Below, piece after piece: positions 1 through 11,525 of a stretch of 64,000 nt of DNA. Where the stretch lies: the NCBI GenBank assembly GCA_902580335.1, contig CACHKE010000001.1, forward strand, positions 62,001 through 126,000, read 5' to 3'. The notes beneath the pieces were generated by a model. It saw nothing but the letters and a program-made list of their open reading frames with translations. It was not told where the DNA came from and did not search any database. Made by a program: the position numbers and the translations under genes. The first letter of the stretch is position 1, and every line of letters starts with the position of its first letter. This DNA is from an uncultured Pelagibacteraceae bacterium. GTDB lineage: Bacteria > Pseudomonadota > Alphaproteobacteria > Pelagibacterales > Pelagibacteraceae.

Positions 1-830
<830 letters not shown>

Positions 831-831
<1 letters not shown>

Positions 832-1223
832 TGAGTGAAGAGTTTAAAATTGAAATTGTAAACCCAGAAAAATCTTTTTTAGTAAAAGAGGATGTTTTAG
901 AGGTTGTTGTACCTGCATTTGAGGGTGAGATGGGGATTTTAAAAGATCACATATCTATTATTTCTTTTTTAAAACCTGGGATAATTAAAGTATTTTCGAA
1001 ATCAGGTGATGAAAATTACTATGTAGAAGATGGAATTATTGAATTTAAAAATAATAATTTATCTATTTTAACAAGCACAATATTCTCTGTGACAGATATA
1101 GATAAATCAAAACAAGGGGATTTACTCAAAAAAGCTGAAGCGGAAGCAAACAAATCTCAGATAAGTGATCAGGCTAAATATTTAGCAGATCAAAAAGTTG
1201 AAGTTCTAAGATCGATTAACTAA
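831..1223 (+). CDS. atpC: F0F1 ATP synthase subunit epsilon
   Basis: Small central-stalk subunit (130 aa) that couples rotation to catalysis and can inhibit ATP hydrolysis. The N-terminal beta-sandwich signature is visible, with FKIEIVNPEKSFL, then VVVPAFEGEMGILKDH and YYVEDGIIEF. A short helical C-terminal part follows (about residues 90-130). The ATG overlaps the atpD stop (TAATG), so the two are translationally coupled. The last 18 bases overlap the convergent rppH gene, so no terminator hairpin has room between them. Confidence 0.95.
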
Positions 1224-1691
1224 TAATAACTCTAATTTTTTTTTAATTTCTTGATAGACGTGTAATTTAAAATCTACCACAACTTTTGTTAAGGATTCTA
1301 AATCAATCCATTTCCATTCAAGAAATTCAGGTTTTTTTGTTTTAATATTTATTTCACTATCCTCTCCAGTAAACTTCATTATAAACCATTTCTGTTTTTG
1401 TCCTTTATACTTACCCTTCCAAATTATACCCAATAAGTGATCTGGTAATTCATATGTTATAAAACCATCTAATTCTTTAATTAGCTCTACTTTTGTAATA
1501 CTAGTCTCTTCTTTTAACTCCCTGTATGCGGCGGTAAGAAAATCCTCACCTTCATCAATACCTCCTTGTGGCATTTGCCAAAAGTTTTTTGGGTTATCTA
1601 TTCTTCTGGCAACGAAAATTTTATCTTCTTGATTAAGAACAACAATGCCTACACCACTACGGAGTGGTAGATGTTTATATTGTTCTTTCAT
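1206..1691 (-). CDS. rppH: RNA pyrophosphohydrolase, Nudix family
   Basis: Predicted RppH, which removes pyrophosphate from the 5' end of mRNA and so triggers decay (a dinucleoside polyphosphate hydrolase in older naming). It has 161 aa, the usual length. RSGVGIVVLN and the FWQMPQGGIDEGE segment lead into the Nudix box at about residues 43-65 (REL.EET), where the box's usual late Gly is Ser. The start codon follows the stop of the S41 protease directly, so it is the last gene of the minus-strand rplU-to-rppH run. The 3' end overlaps atpC. Confidence 0.93.
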   Translation of the reverse strand: MKEQYKHLPLRSGVGIVVLNQEDKIFVARRIDNPKNFWQMPQGGIDEGEDFLTAAYRELKEETSITKVELIKELDGFITYELPDHLLGIIWKGKYKGQKQKWFIMKFTGEDSEINIKTKKPEFLEWKWIDLESLTKVVVDFKLHVYQEIKKKLELLLVNRS

Positions 1692-2831
1692 TTAACCGTT
1701 TAAAAGTTTTAATGCGTAGCTTAGTTGATTATCAGTGTCTGTCTTAATCCTAAATTCATCCGTATCTTCATCAATCTCAATGTCAGGACTTACTCCAACT
1801 TCAGAAATTGATTTGCCTGAAGGTAGGTAATATTTTGCAACAGTGAGTCTTATTGCTCCTTTATTCTTTAGTGGAATAATTGATTGCACTGAACCCTTTC
1901 CATAACTACTTTCGCCTAAAATAATTGCTCTTTTATGATCTTGTAGTGCTCCAGCAACTATTTCTGAAGCAGATGCAGAACCGTAATTAATTAATACAAC
2001 CAAAGTTTTGCCATCTATCAAATCTCCTTTTTTGGCAAACCATTTTCTATTTTCAGAGGCCTTTCTACTTTTGGTAGATACAATTTCCCCATTATCTAAA
2101 AAAAAATCTGATATCCTTATAGCTTGTGATAACAACCCTCCAGGATTATTTCTTAAATCTAGTATATATGAATTTATATTTGCATTTTTTTCAAATTCTT
2201 TAATTTGCTCTCTTATTTGATCACCACTATTTTCATTGAAAGATGTTAATCTAAGATAACCAACGTTATTTTTTAAAAGATCAGCTTTTACTGATTTAAT
2301 TTGAATTATTTCTCTTACGATTTCAAATGTTAAAGCTTTTTTTTGTCCAATTCTTCTTACAGTTAAAATAATTGATGAACCTATAGGTCCTCTCATTAAA
2401 TCGACAGCTTCACTTAGAGATTTACCTTGTACCTGAATATCATCTATCTTTATGATGTAGTCACCAGCTTTAATTCCAGCTCTAGACGCTGGAGTATCGT
2501 CAATAGGGGAAATTACTTTTACAACTCCAGACTCCATATTTACCTCTATTCCTAAGCCACCAAATTCACCACTTGTTTCAGTCTGCATTTCGTTGAAAAT
2601 TTCAGGTGACATATATGCAGAGTAAGGATCTAGTGATTGAAGCAAACCATCTATTGCAGCATCCATGCTTTCAGATTGATTTATTTCATCGACATATTCC
2701 TTATTAATTTTTTCTAATACTTCTCCAAATAAATCTATTTTCTTATAAACATCATTTTCAGCTGCAACGACAGGATTAAAAGTTGAAAACTTCAGGAAAA
2801 ATATGCTGATAATAAAAAAAATTTTCCTCAT
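1692..2831 (-). CDS. ctpA: Carboxy-terminal processing protease, S41 family
   Basis: Periplasmic serine protease with a PDZ domain, of the CtpA/Prc family that trims C-terminal ends of envelope proteins. I start it at the ATG at 2831, giving 379 aa; it overlaps the rsfS stop in an ATGA arrangement. An upstream alternative adds 12 residues and spoils the signal peptide. Visible parts: an N-terminal hydrophobic signal sequence ending near VVAAE, a PDZ domain with FGGLGIEV and GDYIIKIDD, then the S41 core with YGSASASEIVAGAL (nucleophile Ser) and SYGKGSVQ (catalytic Lys). In alphaproteobacteria a ctpA-type gene commonly sits next to rppH, as here. Confidence 0.93.
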   Translation of the reverse strand: MRKIFFIISIFFLKFSTFNPVVAAENDVYKKIDLFGEVLEKINKEYVDEINQSESMDAAIDGLLQSLDPYSAYMSPEIFNEMQTETSGEFGGLGIEVNMESGVVKVISPIDDTPASRAGIKAGDYIIKIDDIQVQGKSLSEAVDLMRGPIGSSIILTVRRIGQKKALTFEIVREIIQIKSVKADLLKNNVGYLRLTSFNENSGDQIREQIKEFEKNANINSYILDLRNNPGGLLSQAIRISDFFLDNGEIVSTKSRKASENRKWFAKKGDLIDGKTLVVLINYGSASASEIVAGALQDHKRAIILGESSYGKGSVQSIIPLKNKGAIRLTVAKYYLPSGKSISEVGVSPDIEIDEDTDEFRIKTDTDNQLSYALKLLNG

Positions 2832-3178
2832 ATTATAAGTTTTTCTTTTGGAATAAATTCTGACCACATTTTTTCTAGTTCATAAAATTTTCTTTTTTCG
2901 GGATGAAATATGTGGACAATTAGATCTATTCCATCCACCAGTTTCCACTCAGTACTATCTTTTCCCTCGATTTTTGAGTCTTTCATTCCATAATTTTTGA
3001 ATTTTTCTAAAACTTGCTCAGAAAGTGACTGGATATGTCTTGATGACGTACCACTTGCAATAATCATGTATTCAGCCATCGAACTTTTATCTTTAAGATC
3101 GATGCTAACAATGTCTAAAGCTTTATTGATATCTAAAGTTTGAATTATGATTTTTTTTAAATCAGAAATTTTGTCCAT
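2828..3178 (-). CDS. rsfS: Ribosome silencing factor RsfS (Iojap family)
   Basis: Binds ribosomal protein L14 and blocks joining of the ribosomal subunits when nutrients are scarce. The protein is 116 aa, normal for the family. Family landmarks are ALDIVSIDLKDKSSMAEYMIIASG, SSRHIQSLSEQV and the C-terminal EWKLVDGIDLIVHIF followed by FYELEKMW. It lies 17 bases after nadD, the conserved nadD-rsfS pair, and its stop overlaps the next start by four bases. Confidence 0.95.
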   Translation of the reverse strand: MDKISDLKKIIIQTLDINKALDIVSIDLKDKSSMAEYMIIASGTSSRHIQSLSEQVLEKFKNYGMKDSKIEGKDSTEWKLVDGIDLIVHIFHPEKRKFYELEKMWSEFIPKEKLII

Positions 3179-3195
3179 TAATTAACTAAACCATA

Positions 3196-3738
3196 TCAAA
3201 TTTTTCTCAATTGAGAAGAAGAAATATTGACCTTTTCAAATTCAATAAATTTCAAATTTTCTCTATTTAATCTTTTATATGTAGTTGAATTTAATGATTT
3301 TTTTTTATAACCATGCCTATCAAATACTATTATTTTACATTTCTGTGAAATTAATTTCCATTTATACCATTTGTGAAATTTTATTAAATTATCAGCGCCC
3401 ATTATAAAATAAATTTTGTTTTTTTTGTTCTTTGAAATATGATTTATCAAATCAAAAGTTTTATTCGATTTAATTATTTCCTCATAAAATTTTACTTTAA
3501 TCAATTTACTTGATCCAATAATTTTTTTGCAATGCTTGATTCTACTATCCAAACTTGTATACGTCTTTTTTTTAAAAGGATTTTTTTTTGTTATTGCCCA
3601 AATAACATTTCGTAATTTAAATCTTTTAATTGCTTCTTTTGAGATAGTTAAGTGACCTTTGTGTGCAGGATCGAAGGATCCACCTAGGATCCCAATTTTG
3701 TTTCTTCTTGCAACCAATTTACTTTCTAATTTTACCAT
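3196..3738 (-). CDS. nadD: Nicotinate-nucleotide adenylyltransferase
   Basis: Converts nicotinate mononucleotide plus ATP to deamido-NAD in NAD synthesis. It is 180 aa with the nucleotidyltransferase signature GILGGSFDPAHKGH near the N-terminus and the ISSSQLR motif. The stop comes two residues after that motif. Most NadD proteins carry roughly 20-25 further residues there, so the C-terminus is short. Shifting frame does not restore a longer tail, and only 17 bases separate it from rsfS, so this looks like reduction rather than a sequencing error. The ATG start overlaps the end of proA by 20 bases. Confidence 0.9.
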   Translation of the reverse strand: MVKLESKLVARRNKIGILGGSFDPAHKGHLTISKEAIKRFKLRNVIWAITKKNPFKKKTYTSLDSRIKHCKKIIGSSKLIKVKFYEEIIKSNKTFDLINHISKNKKNKIYFIMGADNLIKFHKWYKWKLISQKCKIIVFDRHGYKKKSLNSTTYKRLNRENLKFIEFEKVNISSSQLRKI

Positions 3739-4968
3739 TACTTGTTACTTGATATTTGTAGGAAATTAGTTGTCTAAGTCCTACAGGGCCTCTTGGTGGA
3801 AGAACATTTGTCGAAATTCCAACCTCACCACCAAATCCAAATTCACCACCATCTGCAAATTGTGTAGATGTATTGTGCATCGCTATTGAACTTTTAACTC
3901 CCATTAAAAATTTTTTAGCAGTTTTTTTGTTTTTAGTAATAATACAATCAGTATGCATAGTTCCATATTTATTAATATGAGAAATAGCCTCTTGTAAGTT
4001 TTTGACAGATTTTACAGAAACGGTAGCAGACAAATATTCTTTTGACCAATCTTTGATTGATGCTTTTTTGATTTTACCTTTATAAATTTTTTGTATTTTA
4101 TTATCACCAATAATCTGACAACCTTTTTCCTCTAATATCTTTAATATATGAGCTCCAAACTTTTTGATTATACGCTCATTAAGCAAAATTGTTTCAGTTG
4201 CTCCACAAATCGCTGTATTTCTTAATTTTGCATTTACTATTACTTTAGTAGCAATTTTGGGATCCGCATCTTTATCTACATATGAATGACAAACACCTTC
4301 TAAGTGACCAATAGTTGGAATTTTAGAAATGTTTTTTACTTTTTTAACTAAATTTCTACCCCCTCTTGGTATGATTACATCAATAAAATTAGTCATTTTA
4401 GTGAGTAAAAAATCTACCACTTTTCTATTCTTTATATCAATGAATTGAACAAAGTTTTGATCAACTTTATTAATCTTTAAAGCTTTTCTGAATAAATTTG
4501 ATAAAATTTTATTAGAATAAAAGGCCTCAGAACCACCTTTTAAAATAACTGGATTTCCAGATTTAAAACATAATGATGCTACATCCGAAGTTACATTTGG
4601 TCTACTTTCATAAATTACACCTATTACTCCTATCGGGATTGATATTTTTGAAAATACAAGTCCATTAGGTCTTTTCCATTTTTCAATAACATTATGAATT
4701 GGATCCTTTAACTTAATTATTTTTTGGATTGAATTAATAATACCCAAGATTTTTTTTTCATTCAAAATAAGTCGATTTATTAAATTATCTCTAAGCTTAA
4801 TTTTGATAGCCCGATCTACATCTTTTTTATTTTCTCTAAGAATTAAATGCTTATTTTTTTTTATCATTTTAAGATAATCACTTAAAACTTTATTTTTTTT
4901 ATAAGTATTTATTGGTTGAGCAAAAGCTTGTTTTGATCTTTCTCCAATATTAATTAATATCTTTCTCA

Positions 4969-4969
<1 letters not shown>
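3719..4969 (-). CDS. proA: Gamma-glutamyl phosphate reductase
   Basis: Second step of proline synthesis: NADPH-dependent reduction of gamma-glutamyl phosphate to glutamate semialdehyde. It is 416 aa, full length for the family. Landmarks are PIGVIGVIYESRPNVTSDV (about 112-130), the catalytic cysteine in NTAICGATET (Cys255), and the C-terminal GGEFGFGGEVGIST followed by PRGPVGL. The start overlaps the proB stop by one base (translational coupling), as in many proBA operons. Confidence 0.97.
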
Positions 4970-7072
<2,103 letters not shown>

Positions 7073-7075
7073 CTA

Positions 7076-7330
7076 TTAATTGGGTTTTACTGAAACAAAA
7101 GTTCTATCTGACTTTGTTTTTTTAAAAACTACTTTACCTTTTATTACTGAAAAAATTGAGTGATCTTTACCCATTCCTACGTTTTCTCCAGGAAATATTT
7201 TTGTACCCCTTTGTCTTACAATAATGTTTCCAGGTATAACAGATTGTCCCCCATACTTTTTGACACCAAGTCTTCGTCCAGCACTATCACGTCCATTTCT
7301 AGATGATCCACCTGCTTTTTTTGTTGCCAT
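7076..7330 (-). CDS. rpmA: 50S ribosomal protein L27
   Basis: L27, which reaches into the peptidyl-transferase centre. It is 84 aa with the typical start [16 protein letters not shown], followed by [13 protein letters not shown] and [21 protein letters not shown]. The N-terminus has no cleavable leader of the Firmicutes type. It is 13 bases downstream of rplU and is cotranscribed from the rplU promoter. Confidence 0.98.
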   Translation of the reverse strand: MATKKAGGSSRNGRDSAGRRLGVKKYGGQSVIPGNIIVRQRGTKIFPGENVGMGKDHSIFSVIKGKVVFKKTKSDRTFVSVKPN

Positions 7331-7343
7331 AATTAATTACTAG

Positions 7344-7742
7344 TTATTTACTAGCCTCTTTTTTTGTTTCTGTCTTTTTTGTTACCTTAGAAACTTTTTC
7401 AGCCTCTGAAAGAATTTTACCATCTTTTGCAAAAATTTTATTTATTCTAATCGTAGAAAATTCCTGTCTATGTCCATTTTTTCTTCTTGAATTATGTCTT
7501 CTTCTTTTTTTAAAAATTAATACAGTCCTATTTTTACTATTTTTAATTAAGTCAGCTTCAACTTTTGCGCCACTTACCATTGGGGCTCCAATTTCTATTT
7601 TACTGTCATCTCCATAAGCTAAAATTTCATTAAATTCTATTTTTGAATTAGCTTTGATATCTGTTAATTTCTCAATTTTCAAAATCTCTCCAGATTTCAC
7701 TTTGTATTGTTTACCACCTGTTTTTATGACTGCGAATGACAT
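7344..7742 (-). CDS. rplU: 50S ribosomal protein L21
   Basis: L21, a 23S rRNA-binding protein (132 aa). Landmarks are the N-terminal FAVIKTGGKQYKVKSG and the basic KKRRRHNSRRKNGHRQ loop. The C-terminal extension (SEAEKVSKVTKKTETKKEASK region) is lysine/glutamate-rich and beyond the roughly 103-residue core, as in several alphaproteobacteria. First gene of the rplU-to-rppH run, with a strong promoter just upstream (7769-7796). Confidence 0.97.
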   Translation of the reverse strand: MSFAVIKTGGKQYKVKSGEILKIEKLTDIKANSKIEFNEILAYGDDSKIEIGAPMVSGAKVEADLIKNSKNRTVLIFKKRRRHNSRRKNGHRQEFSTIRINKIFAKDGKILSEAEKVSKVTKKTETKKEASK

Positions 7743-7768
7743 ATAAATACTCTAAATTTTGTTAAGGC

Positions 7769-7796
7769 AATATAGTCTGAGCAAGACTATAGTCAA
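7769..7796 (-). promoter_or_regulatory. Sigma-70-type promoter of rplU-rpmA-obgE operon
   Basis: Read on the minus strand: a -35 box TTGACT (7791-7796), a 16-base spacer and a -10 box TATATT (7769-7774), placed 27 bases upstream of the rplU start. Both boxes lie in copies of the heptamer GACTATA repeated with a 17-base period. The stretch 7772-7790 is also an inverted repeat (ATAGTCT, five-base loop, AGACTAT). The hairpin has no T-run after it, so I read it as part of the promoter rather than a gloB terminator. Confidence 0.75.
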
Positions 7797-7806
7797 GTTT
7801 TATAAA

Positions 7807-8526
7807 TCAAAAATTATCCTTTAAATCTCTTAATTTTGAAAAACTTTCAACATCTTTAGCTTTAAGAAATATATTGCATTCCATTTCATCAGATAAAATT
7901 GATGGAATGGTGGGATGGCCATTTTTTATTTTTTCTTTAATTTCTTTAATTTTGCTTTTTAAATTTGAATTATCAGGATCGTTTGACTCACAAAATTTTG
8001 AATTTTGTAATGTATATTCATGGCCGCAATATATCTGAGTATCTTTCGGAAGTTCTTTTATTTTTTTTAATGAGTTGAACATCTGTTCATAAGTTCCCTC
8101 AAAAATTCTACCACATCCTAAAGAAAATAAGGTATCGCCAGTAAAAATTATTTTTTCCAAAAAAAAATGAAAGGCAATATGCCCACTCGTATGACCTGGA
8201 ATGTGATAAATTTTCGCCTCAAAATTTTCGCCTTTCCATTTTTGATTATCTTCCACAAGTACATCAATTTCTGGAATCCGATCTTTATCTTCTTTAAATC
8301 CAACTATTTTAGGTTTATATCTTTTCTTTAATTCTAAGTTGCCACCTACATGATCATAATGATGGTGAGTATTAAGAATATATTTTAACTCAATATTATT
8401 GCTTTCAACATATTTTATAATTGGAGCTGCCTCACCAGGGTCAACAACACATCCAATATTTTTAGTGTCATCGATTAACAGGTAACTATAATTGTCTTGT
8501 AAACACTTAATTATTTCTATTCTCAT
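7807..8526 (-). CDS. gloB: Hydroxyacylglutathione hydrolase (glyoxalase II)
   Basis: Metallo-beta-lactamase-fold enzyme that hydrolyses S-lactoylglutathione to lactate and glutathione in methylglyoxal detoxification. The zinc motif is THHHYDHVGG (about residues 50-60), followed by HIPGHTSGHI, FTGDTLFSLGCGR and YCGHEYTLQN, which is close to the glyoxalase II pattern. I choose the ATG at 8526 (239 aa), one base after the metW stop, over a TTG 12 bases upstream inside metW. It is the third gene of metX-metW-gloB. Confidence 0.88.
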   Translation of the reverse strand: MRIEIIKCLQDNYSYLLIDDTKNIGCVVDPGEAAPIIKYVESNNIELKYILNTHHHYDHVGGNLELKKRYKPKIVGFKEDKDRIPEIDVLVEDNQKWKGENFEAKIYHIPGHTSGHIAFHFFLEKIIFTGDTLFSLGCGRIFEGTYEQMFNSLKKIKELPKDTQIYCGHEYTLQNSKFCESNDPDNSNLKSKIKEIKEKIKNGHPTIPSILSDEMECNIFLKAKDVESFSKLRDLKDNF

Positions 8527-8527
8527 C

Positions 8528-9124
8528 TTATTTTTCAATTAAGAATATACCTAATTCTGCAAATAAATTTTTATAAAATAAATTAGAATTATTAATATTT
8601 GATATATTTTTATTTGTTAGAGCTAAAGATTTAAAAATTTTAAAGTTTATAATTTTTGAAAATTTAACAAAATCTTTAATAGTACACATATGAATATTTG
8701 GGGTGTTATACCAATCATTTGGTAATGATTCTGTGATTGGCATTGTTCCTTTGATAAGCAAATTTAATCTTACTTTCCAATGACCAAAATTTGGAATTGT
8801 TATGATTGCTTTCTTTCCAACTCTTAAAAGTTCTTTTATGACAATTTCAGGATTTACGAAAGCTTGTAAAGTTTGCCCTAGGACAACATAATCAAAAGAA
8901 TCATTTGGAAATTGTTTTAAATCCAATTCCGCGTTTCCCTCAATTACAGTAAGTCCTTTTGATACACAGGTTTGAACTTTATCCTTTGAAATCTCAATCC
9001 CTCTCACATCAACATTTTTATTTTTTTTTAATGACTCCATTAATGTTCCATCATCGCAGCCAACATCTAAGACTCTTGTTTTTTCCTCTATTAAATCGAC
9101 TATTATTTTATATTCTGTTTTCAC
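8528..9124 (-). CDS. metW: Methionine biosynthesis protein MetW
   Basis: Methyltransferase-fold protein (198 aa) that works with MetX; in proteobacteria the pair performs efficient homoserine acylation. The fold is visible as RVLDVGCDDGTLMESL near residue 18, then DSFDYVVLGQTLQ. The HWKVRLNLLIKG and TPNIHMCTIKDF segments are typical of MetW. It begins two bases after the metX stop, the conserved metX-metW order. Confidence 0.94.
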   Translation of the reverse strand: MKTEYKIIVDLIEEKTRVLDVGCDDGTLMESLKKNKNVDVRGIEISKDKVQTCVSKGLTVIEGNAELDLKQFPNDSFDYVVLGQTLQAFVNPEIVIKELLRVGKKAIITIPNFGHWKVRLNLLIKGTMPITESLPNDWYNTPNIHMCTIKDFVKFSKIINFKIFKSLALTNKNISNINNSNLFYKNLFAELGIFLIEK

Positions 9125-9126
9125 TA

Positions 9127-10245
9127 TTATCTCTCTATGTAAGATTTATCTAAAAAATTTTTAAGGGTTTTCAAAAAGTCTGGAACATCTAATAAGAAAG
9201 AGTCATGACCTTTGTCAGATTTTATTTCAACAAATCCAACATCAGCACCAATTGCATTAAGAGCGATAACTATATCTTTATTTTCTTGAGTTGGATAGAG
9301 CCAGTCTGAGGTGAAAGATATTACAAAAAACTTAGCCTTAGTTTTTTTAAATGCATTAGATAAATTACCATCAAATTGTTTAACTAGATCAAAATAATCC
9401 ATTGCTCTTGTAATATAAAGATAACTATTAGCATCAAATCGATCTACAAAAACGGATCCTTGATATCTTAGATAACTCTCTATTTGAAAATCTGCATCAA
9501 ATCCAAATTTAAGAGCATCTCTTTCTTGAAGTTTTCTTCCAAATTTTTCTTGTAAACCTTTTTTAGACAAATAAGTTATATGAGCAGCCATTCTCGCCAC
9601 TGATAACCCTTTATCAGGAAGAGTATTATTAGATAAATATTTTCCATCTGACCAATTATGATCCGATGCTATCGCTTGTCTACCCAACTCATTAAAAGCA
9701 ATATTTTGAGCAGAATGACTAGAGGTACATGCAATCGGCACTACTGTACTAGCTTTATCCGGATAATTACTTATAAATTGCAAAACTTGCATTCCTCCCA
9801 TTGATCCACCAACAACTGAAAAAAGTTTTTTTATCTCAAAATGATCTAATAAATTTACTTGTGCATTGACCATGTCATTAATAGTAATTACAGGAAAATC
9901 GGTTCCATAAATTTTATTTGTATCTGGATTTTTATGGCTTGGACCAAATGAGCCCATACAACCACCTATTACATTTGCACAAATAACAAAATATTTATTT
10001 GTATCTATTGATTTGTTAGGACCCACTGCATAAGACCACCAACCATCTTTTTTTGTAACAGGATTAATACCCGTAACAAATTGATCACCAGTAAGCGCAT
10101 GAAAAACAAGGATTGCATTATCTTTATTTTTATTAAGCGAACCATAAGTTTCATACGCGAGTGGAAAATTATTAATAGTTTTACCACAATCAAGTTTCAA
10201 TGGTTTTTTAATAACAAGCGTTTTTATATTCTCTTTAATATTCAT
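9127..10245 (-). CDS. metX: Homoserine O-acetyltransferase
   Basis: Alpha/beta-hydrolase-fold enzyme that activates homoserine with acetyl-CoA (succinyl-CoA in some relatives) for methionine synthesis. It is 372 aa. The catalytic triad is recognisable as Ser148 in [10 protein letters not shown], Asp314 in SFTSDWLYP and His347 in DKGHDSF. The start is preceded by a weak ribosome site. Control is probably at the leader: a SAM-II aptamer lies 39-89 bases upstream of the start and a promoter beyond it. Confidence 0.95.
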   Translation of the reverse strand: MNIKENIKTLVIKKPLKLDCGKTINNFPLAYETYGSLNKNKDNAILVFHALTGDQFVTGINPVTKKDGWWSYAVGPNKSIDTNKYFVICANVIGGCMGSFGPSHKNPDTNKIYGTDFPVITINDMVNAQVNLLDHFEIKKLFSVVGGSMGGMQVLQFISNYPDKASTVVPIACTSSHSAQNIAFNELGRQAIASDHNWSDGKYLSNNTLPDKGLSVARMAAHITYLSKKGLQEKFGRKLQERDALKFGFDADFQIESYLRYQGSVFVDRFDANSYLYITRAMDYFDLVKQFDGNLSNAFKKTKAKFFVISFTSDWLYPTQENKDIVIALNAIGADVGFVEIKSDKGHDSFLLDVPDFLKTLKNFLDKSYIER

Positions 10246-10283
10246 AATTATTAATGCTAATTATTGAATTGTGAGAAAAAAAA

Positions 10284-10334
10284 CTTTTTTAGCGGTTTTT
10301 TTAAAGCGCTCGCAATTCAGGTAAATCAGCGCAT
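10284..10334 (-). ncRNA. SAM-II riboswitch upstream of metX
   Basis: On the minus strand this stretch reads as the SAM-II (metA-type) aptamer. The P1 5' half GCGCT (10328-10332) is followed by the conserved loop start GATTTACC, then TTGC and the P1 3' half AGCGC (10306-10310). An A-rich linker leads to the invariant pseudoknot strand GCTAAAAAAG (10284-10293). A run of eight T follows at once (10283-10276). SAM-II is known in alphaproteobacteria before metX/metA and switches expression off when SAM is abundant. The match comes from memory of the consensus; no covariance model was run. Confidence 0.85.
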
Positions 10335-10338
10335 AAAT

Positions 10339-10367
10339 TTTGTACAAGATGTTATTTAGTATGTCAA
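10339..10367 (-). promoter_or_regulatory. Sigma-70-type promoter of metX
   Basis: Minus strand: -35 TTGACA (10362-10367), exactly 17 bases, then -10 TACAAA (10339-10344). Transcription would begin near 10332, right at the 5' edge of the SAM-II aptamer, so the two predictions support each other. Confidence 0.7.
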
Positions 10368-10439
10368 TTTTTAAAATATTTGAACTAATTCTATATGAAA
10401 AATTGATATTTTATTTATAAAGAGGCTAAAATTTAAAAG

Positions 10440-11525
10440 ATGACAACTATAAAATTTAAAAAATTTAATATTGAGGCTTATCAACCTGGCAAATCAACTA
10501 TTAAGAGTTTTAATAAAATCATTAAGCTTTCAGCAAATGAATCAGCTCTAGGAGTAAGTGTCAAGGCCAAGAAAGCAATATCAAATAAAAAATTAAGTCT
10601 TTTCAGATATCCTGATGGAAAGTCTAAAAAATTACGAAGTCAGATCTCAAAAAAATTTAGTTGTGACAAAGAAAAAATAATTTGTGGAGCTGGTTCAGAC
10701 GAAGTTATTCAAATGTTGTGCCAACTTTTCCTTAAACCAAAAGATGAAGTAATTCTTCCTCAGTTTAGTTTTTTAATGTACAGAATATATGCAAAAATAG
10801 TTGGTGCAAAAGTTGTTTTTGCCAAAGAAAAAAATTTTAAAGTTTCTGTCTCTGAAATAATTAAAAAAGTAAGCAATAAAACTAAAATTGTATTTCTTGC
10901 TAATCCAAATAATCCAACAGGCACTTACTTGAACAGTTTTGAATTAATTGATTTAAGAAAAAGATTAAGAAAAAATATCTTACTTGTTGTCGATGATGCT
11001 TATGCAGAGTACATGCAAAATAGAGACTATAAATCTGGTTTAGATTTATTCAAGAATAAGCAGAATGTTTTTATATTAAGGACATTCTCAAAAATCTATG
11101 GACTATCATCTTTAAGAATTGGTTGGGGATATGGTTCAAAAAAAATTATTGATGCTTTGAATGTTATTAAACCTCCATTCAATGTTAATGAAGTAGCTCA
11201 AAAAGCAGCTATTGAGTCACTTAAGGATAAAAAATTTATTTCACGTTCAGTAAAACATAATCATATTTATGCAACAAAACTGAAAAATTTTTTGAGCAAT
11301 TATGATATTAGCTCAAATAAAGTTTCTGCTAACTTTCTATTATTGAATTTTAATAAATGTAAACTAAGAGCTAATAGTTTCTATGAAAAATTAAAAAAAA
11401 AGGGAATTATTTTAAGGTCTACTGAAGAAGGTTATAAAATAAAAAATATGCTACGATTAACGATTGGGTCAAAAGAGGAAAATATGAAATTTATCAAAGC
11501 AACACAAAATATATTTAGAAAATGA
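10440..11525 (+). CDS. hisC: Histidinol-phosphate / aromatic aminotransferase
   Basis: PLP-dependent class I/II aminotransferase (361 aa). Visible are GAGSDEVIQ (about 83-91), the ANPNNPTGTYL segment (about 154-164), and the PLP lysine Lys218 in RTFSKIYGLSSLRIGWG. Immediate coupling to tyrC (four-base overlap) suggests that it transaminates phenylpyruvate, hydroxyphenylpyruvate or arogenate. A role in histidine synthesis is also possible, since HisC enzymes are often bifunctional; sequence alone does not decide. Confidence 0.88.
   Translation: MTTIKFKKFNIEAYQPGKSTIKSFNKIIKLSANESALGVSVKAKKAISNKKLSLFRYPDGKSKKLRSQISKKFSCDKEKIICGAGSDEVIQMLCQLFLKPKDEVILPQFSFLMYRIYAKIVGAKVVFAKEKNFKVSVSEIIKKVSNKTKIVFLANPNNPTGTYLNSFELIDLRKRLRKNILLVVDDAYAEYMQNRDYKSGLDLFKNKQNVFILRTFSKIYGLSSLRIGWGYGSKKIIDALNVIKPPFNVNEVAQKAAIESLKDKKFISRSVKHNHIYATKLKNFLSNYDISSNKVSANFLLLNFNKCKLRANSFYEKLKKKGIILRSTEEGYKIKNMLRLTIGSKEENMKFIKATQNIFRK

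Noticed and set aside
10246..10283. Possible second (SAM-V) aptamer after SAM-II, as in some marine tandem arrangements
   Set aside because: Only about 38 bases lie between the SAM-II core and the start codon, and the SAM-V core sequence is not there.
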